From positions 1 to 9,156 of the forward strand of contig NVQY01000092.1 of NCBI GenBank assembly GCA_002400675.1: a stretch of DNA of 9,156 bases. The letters are read 5' to 3'. A model generated the notes under the pieces. The model was not told the origin of the DNA. It did no database searches and was given only the letters and a program-made list of their open reading frames with translations. The number at the start of each line of letters is the position of its first letter. The first letter of the stretch is position 1. Below are positions 6,720-9,156 of the stretch, one piece after another. The position numbers were made by a program, and so were the translations under genes. Source of the DNA: Paracoccaceae bacterium. Lineage in GTDB: Bacteria > Pseudomonadota > Alphaproteobacteria > Rhodobacterales > Rhodobacteraceae.

Positions 6720-6943
6720 TTTTTGATACTCCCATTATTGGAACAATTTGTCCGACCTGAACCCTAGGCAAGCTGAAACAAAAAGAAAAGTCCCAACCCC
6801 AAGGGAATCTGCCGGATATTTGCCCCAACCCCGGAATCTGGCGAAAATCACCGGGATTGCCCCTTGGATCGGCTGTTGCAGGCCCTAAATTGCTAGGTGG
6901 CGCAGATGTTTTGATCTGGGCGTGACAAAAAGGAAGCTTCCTC
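6720..6943. promoter_or_regulatory. Divergent promoter region between livK and the sugar dehydrogenase gene
   Basis: This 224-nt gap must hold the start signals for the Liv operon (leftward) and the sugar dehydrogenase (rightward). For the rightward gene a weak sigma-70-like pair is TTGGAT (6864-6869) and TAAATT (6886-6891), 16 nt apart. The ribosome site AGGAAG (6931-6936) lies 7 nt before the ATG at 6944 and is part of the palindrome GGAAGCTTCC. For livK no convincing pair was found; TTGCCT and AATTGT 17 nt apart on the minus strand is a guess. A pair of direct repeats lies in the middle. No open frame of note was seen. Confidence 0.45.
6792..6840. repeat. Imperfect direct repeat in the livK upstream region
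   Basis: CCCAACCCC followed by GGAATCTG occurs at 6792-6811 and again at 6824-6840, with 3 extra bases between the halves in the first copy. The copy starts are 32 nt apart, close to three helical turns, which would place both on one DNA face. Position upstream of livK suggests an operator, but no regulator is encoded nearby. Confidence 0.45.
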
Positions 6944-8056
6944 ATGTACCCCAGAATCCTCGCCCTTTTAATATCCGCACTTGCGGTCCTGACGCTGCCT
7001 CCGGGGCGCGCGCAGGCGCAGACCACTGGCGCGGGGCAGATCACCATTACCGAAATGCTGGGTGGGCTGGATACGCCCTGGGCGATCGCGTTCCTGCCGT
7101 CGGGGGATTATCTGGTCACCGAACGCGCGGGCGACCTTTTGTATGTGTCGGACGGCAAAGCCAGGCGCGTGGCCGGCACGCCAGAGGTCTTTGCCCGGGG
7201 GCAGGGCGGGTTGCTGGACGTGATGATCCCGCGCGACTTTGCGACCAGTCGCGAGGTATTCCTGACATTTGCCCGCAAACAGGGCTGGGGCAAGGGGGCG
7301 GGCACCGCGCTGGCGGTGGGGCGTCTTAGCGACGATGGCACCCGGCTTAGCGATCTGCGCATTCTGTTCGAGGCGGCGCGTGGTGGCAAAGGCGGGCGCC
7401 ATTTCGGGTCCCGGGTGATCGAGGCGCGCGACGGCACGCTGTTTGTGACGCTGGGGGATCGGGGGAACAAACCAACGGCGCAGGACCGCGCCAATCACAA
7501 CGGCGCAATCGTGCGCATCAACCGCGACGGCACGGTGCCCGGCGACAATCCGTTTGTCGGCCAATCCGGTATCCAGCCGGAAATCTGGTCATGGGGGCAT
7601 CGCAATGCACAGGGCACCGCACTTGATCTGAACGGCAATCTCTGGGTGGTGGAACATGGTGCCAAGGGCGGCGACGAGATCAACCGCATCCGCAAGGGGG
7701 CCAATTACGGCTGGCCGGTGATCTCTTACGGGGTGAATTACGATGGCAGCAAGATCGGCGAAGGCACCCGTAAACCGGGGATGCAGCAACCGGCCTATTA
7801 CTGGGACCCCTCGATCGCGCCCTCGTCGCTGATGATCTATTCCGGGCGCTTGTGGCCTGAATGGAAGGGCGACATGTTTGTCGGCTCTCTCAAGTTCGAC
7901 AACATCAGCCGTGTGCGCGGCAACCCGCTACAGCAGGTGGACACGATCGAGGGGCCTGAAACCGAACGTGTACGCGACGTGGTCGAGGCCCCCGACGGGT
8001 CGATCTGGTTCGTGTCGATCAGCATAGGCGCGGTCTATCGGGTCACGCCAAAGTAG
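6944..8056 (+). CDS. Secreted PQQ-dependent aldose sugar dehydrogenase (YliI/Asd-type)
   Basis: Periplasmic beta-propeller quinoprotein that oxidises aldose sugars at C1 using PQQ (glucose/sorbosone dehydrogenase family). The 370-residue product has a signal peptide (hydrophobic 5-18, likely cleavage after AQA at 25). Family marks are LDTPWAIAFLPSG (42-54), the probable catalytic His in GGRHFGSR (150-157), LGDRG (170-174), IWSWGHRN (214-221), EHGAKGGDEIN (237-247), and GANYGWP (252-258). Length is as usual for the short soluble type without membrane or cytochrome domains. The start has AGGAAG at 7 nt spacing. It is monocistronic and ends 7 nt before the convergent tupA stop. No pqq biosynthesis genes are in the window, so the cofactor must come from elsewhere in the genome or the environment. 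Confidence 0.92.
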   Translation: MYPRILALLISALAVLTLPPGRAQAQTTGAGQITITEMLGGLDTPWAIAFLPSGDYLVTERAGDLLYVSDGKARRVAGTPEVFARGQGGLLDVMIPRDFATSREVFLTFARKQGWGKGAGTALAVGRLSDDGTRLSDLRILFEAARGGKGGRHFGSRVIEARDGTLFVTLGDRGNKPTAQDRANHNGAIVRINRDGTVPGDNPFVGQSGIQPEIWSWGHRNAQGTALDLNGNLWVVEHGAKGGDEINRIRKGANYGWPVISYGVNYDGSKIGEGTRKPGMQQPAYYWDPSIAPSSLMIYSGRLWPEWKGDMFVGSLKFDNISRVRGNPLQQVDTIEGPETERVRDVVEAPDGSIWFVSISIGAVYRVTPK

Positions 8057-8063
8057 GGCGCGC

Positions 8064-8879
8064 CTAGCGCGAGGCGTTGAAGGTAAACAGCTTTTCACCG
8101 TTAATTTCATAGGCATTTATCAACCCGGCGGCAGTATCGCTGACCAGCCAATCCTCAAGACGCTGTACCAGTGCGGCCTTGACGTGTGGGAATTTGACCG
8201 GGTTGACCGGGATAAAGGCATATTGGTTGAACAACACCGGATCGCCGGAAAACACGATCTCAAGATCGCCCTTGTTGCCAAAGTTCAGCCAACTCGCCCG
8301 GTCCGACATCACATAGGCGTTCATCCCACTCGCAGTGTTCAGTGTGGCCCCCATCCCGGCCCCCGCCGCGCGATACCATCCCGCGTCAAGCGCGCTGACA
8401 TCAATCCCGGCGGCCTTCCACAGGGCCAGTTCTTTCTTATGCGTACCACTGTCATCGCCACGACTGACAAAGGGCTGCCCCGAGGCGGCCAGAATGCCCA
8501 GCGCCTGCGCCGCCGTAGAGGCCGCGCCCAGCCCTGCCGGGTCACCGCGTGGGCCGATCAACACAAAGTCATTATACATGATCTCGCGCCGGTGGGTGCC
8601 GTTGCCTGCGGCGATAAAGGCGTCTTCGGCTGCGCGTGAATGCACCAGAATCGCGTCCACATCCCCCGCCGCCCCAAGGCGCAAGGCTTGCCCCGTGCCC
8701 ACCACGATCAGCTGCACATCCAAATCCAGATCGGCCTTGATCCGTGGCAGCAGAACCGCCGACAGGCCGGAATTGTCAAACGATGTGGTCACCGCCATGC
8801 GCAGGTTATCCGCGCTTGCAAACGTGGCCACGCTCAGCGCGACGCCGGTCACGACCGACAATACCCAGTTCAGTTTCAT
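8064..8879 (-). CDS. tupA: Tungstate ABC transporter periplasmic binding protein (TupA-like)
   Basis: Periplasmic receptor of a TupABC-type oxyanion importer, expected to bind tungstate. The 271-residue protein has a signal peptide (cleavage likely after ASA at 23). It carries TupA landmarks: AVTTSFDNSGL (29-39), VGTGQALRLG (60-69), LVHSRAAEDAF (78-88), NDFVLIGP (103-110), and SRGDDSGTHKKE (139-150), followed by GMGATLN (175-181). The TTS and RGDDSGTHKKE loops line the anion site in relatives. Molybdate or sulfate binding is less likely because those receptors lack this RGDDSGT loop. Its ATG overlaps the stop of the upstream ATPase gene by 4 nt (ATGA), so the two are co-expressed. It is the last gene of its operon. 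Confidence 0.88.
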   Translation of the reverse strand: MKLNWVLSVVTGVALSVATFASADNLRMAVTTSFDNSGLSAVLLPRIKADLDLDVQLIVVGTGQALRLGAAGDVDAILVHSRAAEDAFIAAGNGTHRREIMYNDFVLIGPRGDPAGLGAASTAAQALGILAASGQPFVSRGDDSGTHKKELALWKAAGIDVSALDAGWYRAAGAGMGATLNTASGMNAYVMSDRASWLNFGNKGDLEIVFSGDPVLFNQYAFIPVNPVKFPHVKAALVQRLEDWLVSDTAAGLINAYEINGEKLFTFNASR

Positions 8880-9156
8880 TCTACGATGTCTCCGTTGACA
8901 AAACCGGCGGCTTCGGCGGTCTTGTGATCCTGGCCAAAAAATGCGTCAGCATCGGCGCATTCGTGTACTTTTCCGCCGTACATGAACACCACGTCGCGGG
9001 CCAGCCGGCGGGCCTGCCCCATGTTATGTGTCGACATGACAATCCGGGTGCCTGCGGCCTGCGCGCGCATCAGGATGCTTTCAATCTCGCGGGTGGCGCG
9101 CCCGTCCAGATTTGCGCAAGGCTCGTCAAGAAACAGGATTTCCGGATCGTTAATCA
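8876..9156 (-). CDS. tupC: ABC transporter ATPase, C-terminal part (TupC-like), cut by window edge
   Basis: Only the last 92 codons are visible; the gene continues beyond the right edge. The segment starts at the nucleotide-binding core with Walker B ILFLDEP, the D-loop ANLDG and the H-loop STHN, then a short C-terminal tail ending FVNGDIVE. Walker A and the signature motif lie outside the window. The 4-nt overlap with tupA and the shared direction identify it as the energising subunit of the tungstate importer; without that context it could only be called an ABC ATPase. The permease (tupB) is presumably further upstream. Confidence 0.85.
   Translation of the reverse strand, partial: INDPEILFLDEPCANLDGRATREIESILMRAQAAGTRIVMSTHNMGQARRLARDVVFMYGGKVHECADADAFFGQDHKTAEAAGFVNGDIVE

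Noticed and set aside
8057..8075. Possible bidirectional terminator between the convergent sugar dehydrogenase and tupA
   Set aside because: Only a GCGC/GCGC pairing of 4 bp and no T-tract; too weak to call.
1..9156. CRISPR arrays, tRNA/rRNA genes, insertion sequences
   Set aside because: No repeat-spacer pattern, cloverleaf or transposase-like product was seen on either strand.

Overview
The window is a compact, GC-rich stretch that looks like the chromosome of an alphaproteobacterium, most probably a Rhodobacteraceae/Roseobacter-type organism. This rests on overall protein style, codon choice and gene content; no taxonomic marker gene is present.

Layout. (1) At 18-959 (+) is a flavin transferase of the ApbE family. 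(2) Facing it, from 6719 down to 977 (-), is a branched-chain amino acid-type (HAAT/Liv) ABC transporter operon. Its order is binding protein (livK), ATPase (livG), ATPase (livF), a small unknown secreted protein, permease (livH), and a final membrane gene. (3) Reading away from livK, at 6944-8056 (+), is a secreted PQQ-dependent aldose sugar dehydrogenase. (4) Converging on it, from the right edge down to 8064 (-), are the 3' part of an ABC ATPase and a tungstate-type binding protein (tupC, tupA).

The outstanding feature is the last gene of the Liv operon (977-2245). Its first ~88 residues are the start of a LivM permease. The remaining ~335 residues are the C-terminal two thirds of TctA, the large membrane subunit of tripartite tricarboxylate transporters. 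These families are unrelated in transport mechanism (ATP-driven versus ion-gradient-driven), yet they are joined in frame without a stop near 1950-1990. The rest of LivM (including its ATPase-contacting loop) and the first third of TctA are absent. The locus therefore carries every Liv component except an intact LivM. The junction is either a real deletion or rearrangement that fused two loci, or an assembly or library chimera; sequence alone cannot decide.

Expected function: LivK would capture an amino acid or similar small substrate in the periplasm and pass it to a LivH/LivM channel driven by LivG/LivF, and here the LivM half is compromised. The sugar dehydrogenase would oxidise aldoses in the periplasm using PQQ. 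TupA/TupC would import tungstate for tungsto-enzymes. No RNA genes, insertion sequences or CRISPR arrays were seen.
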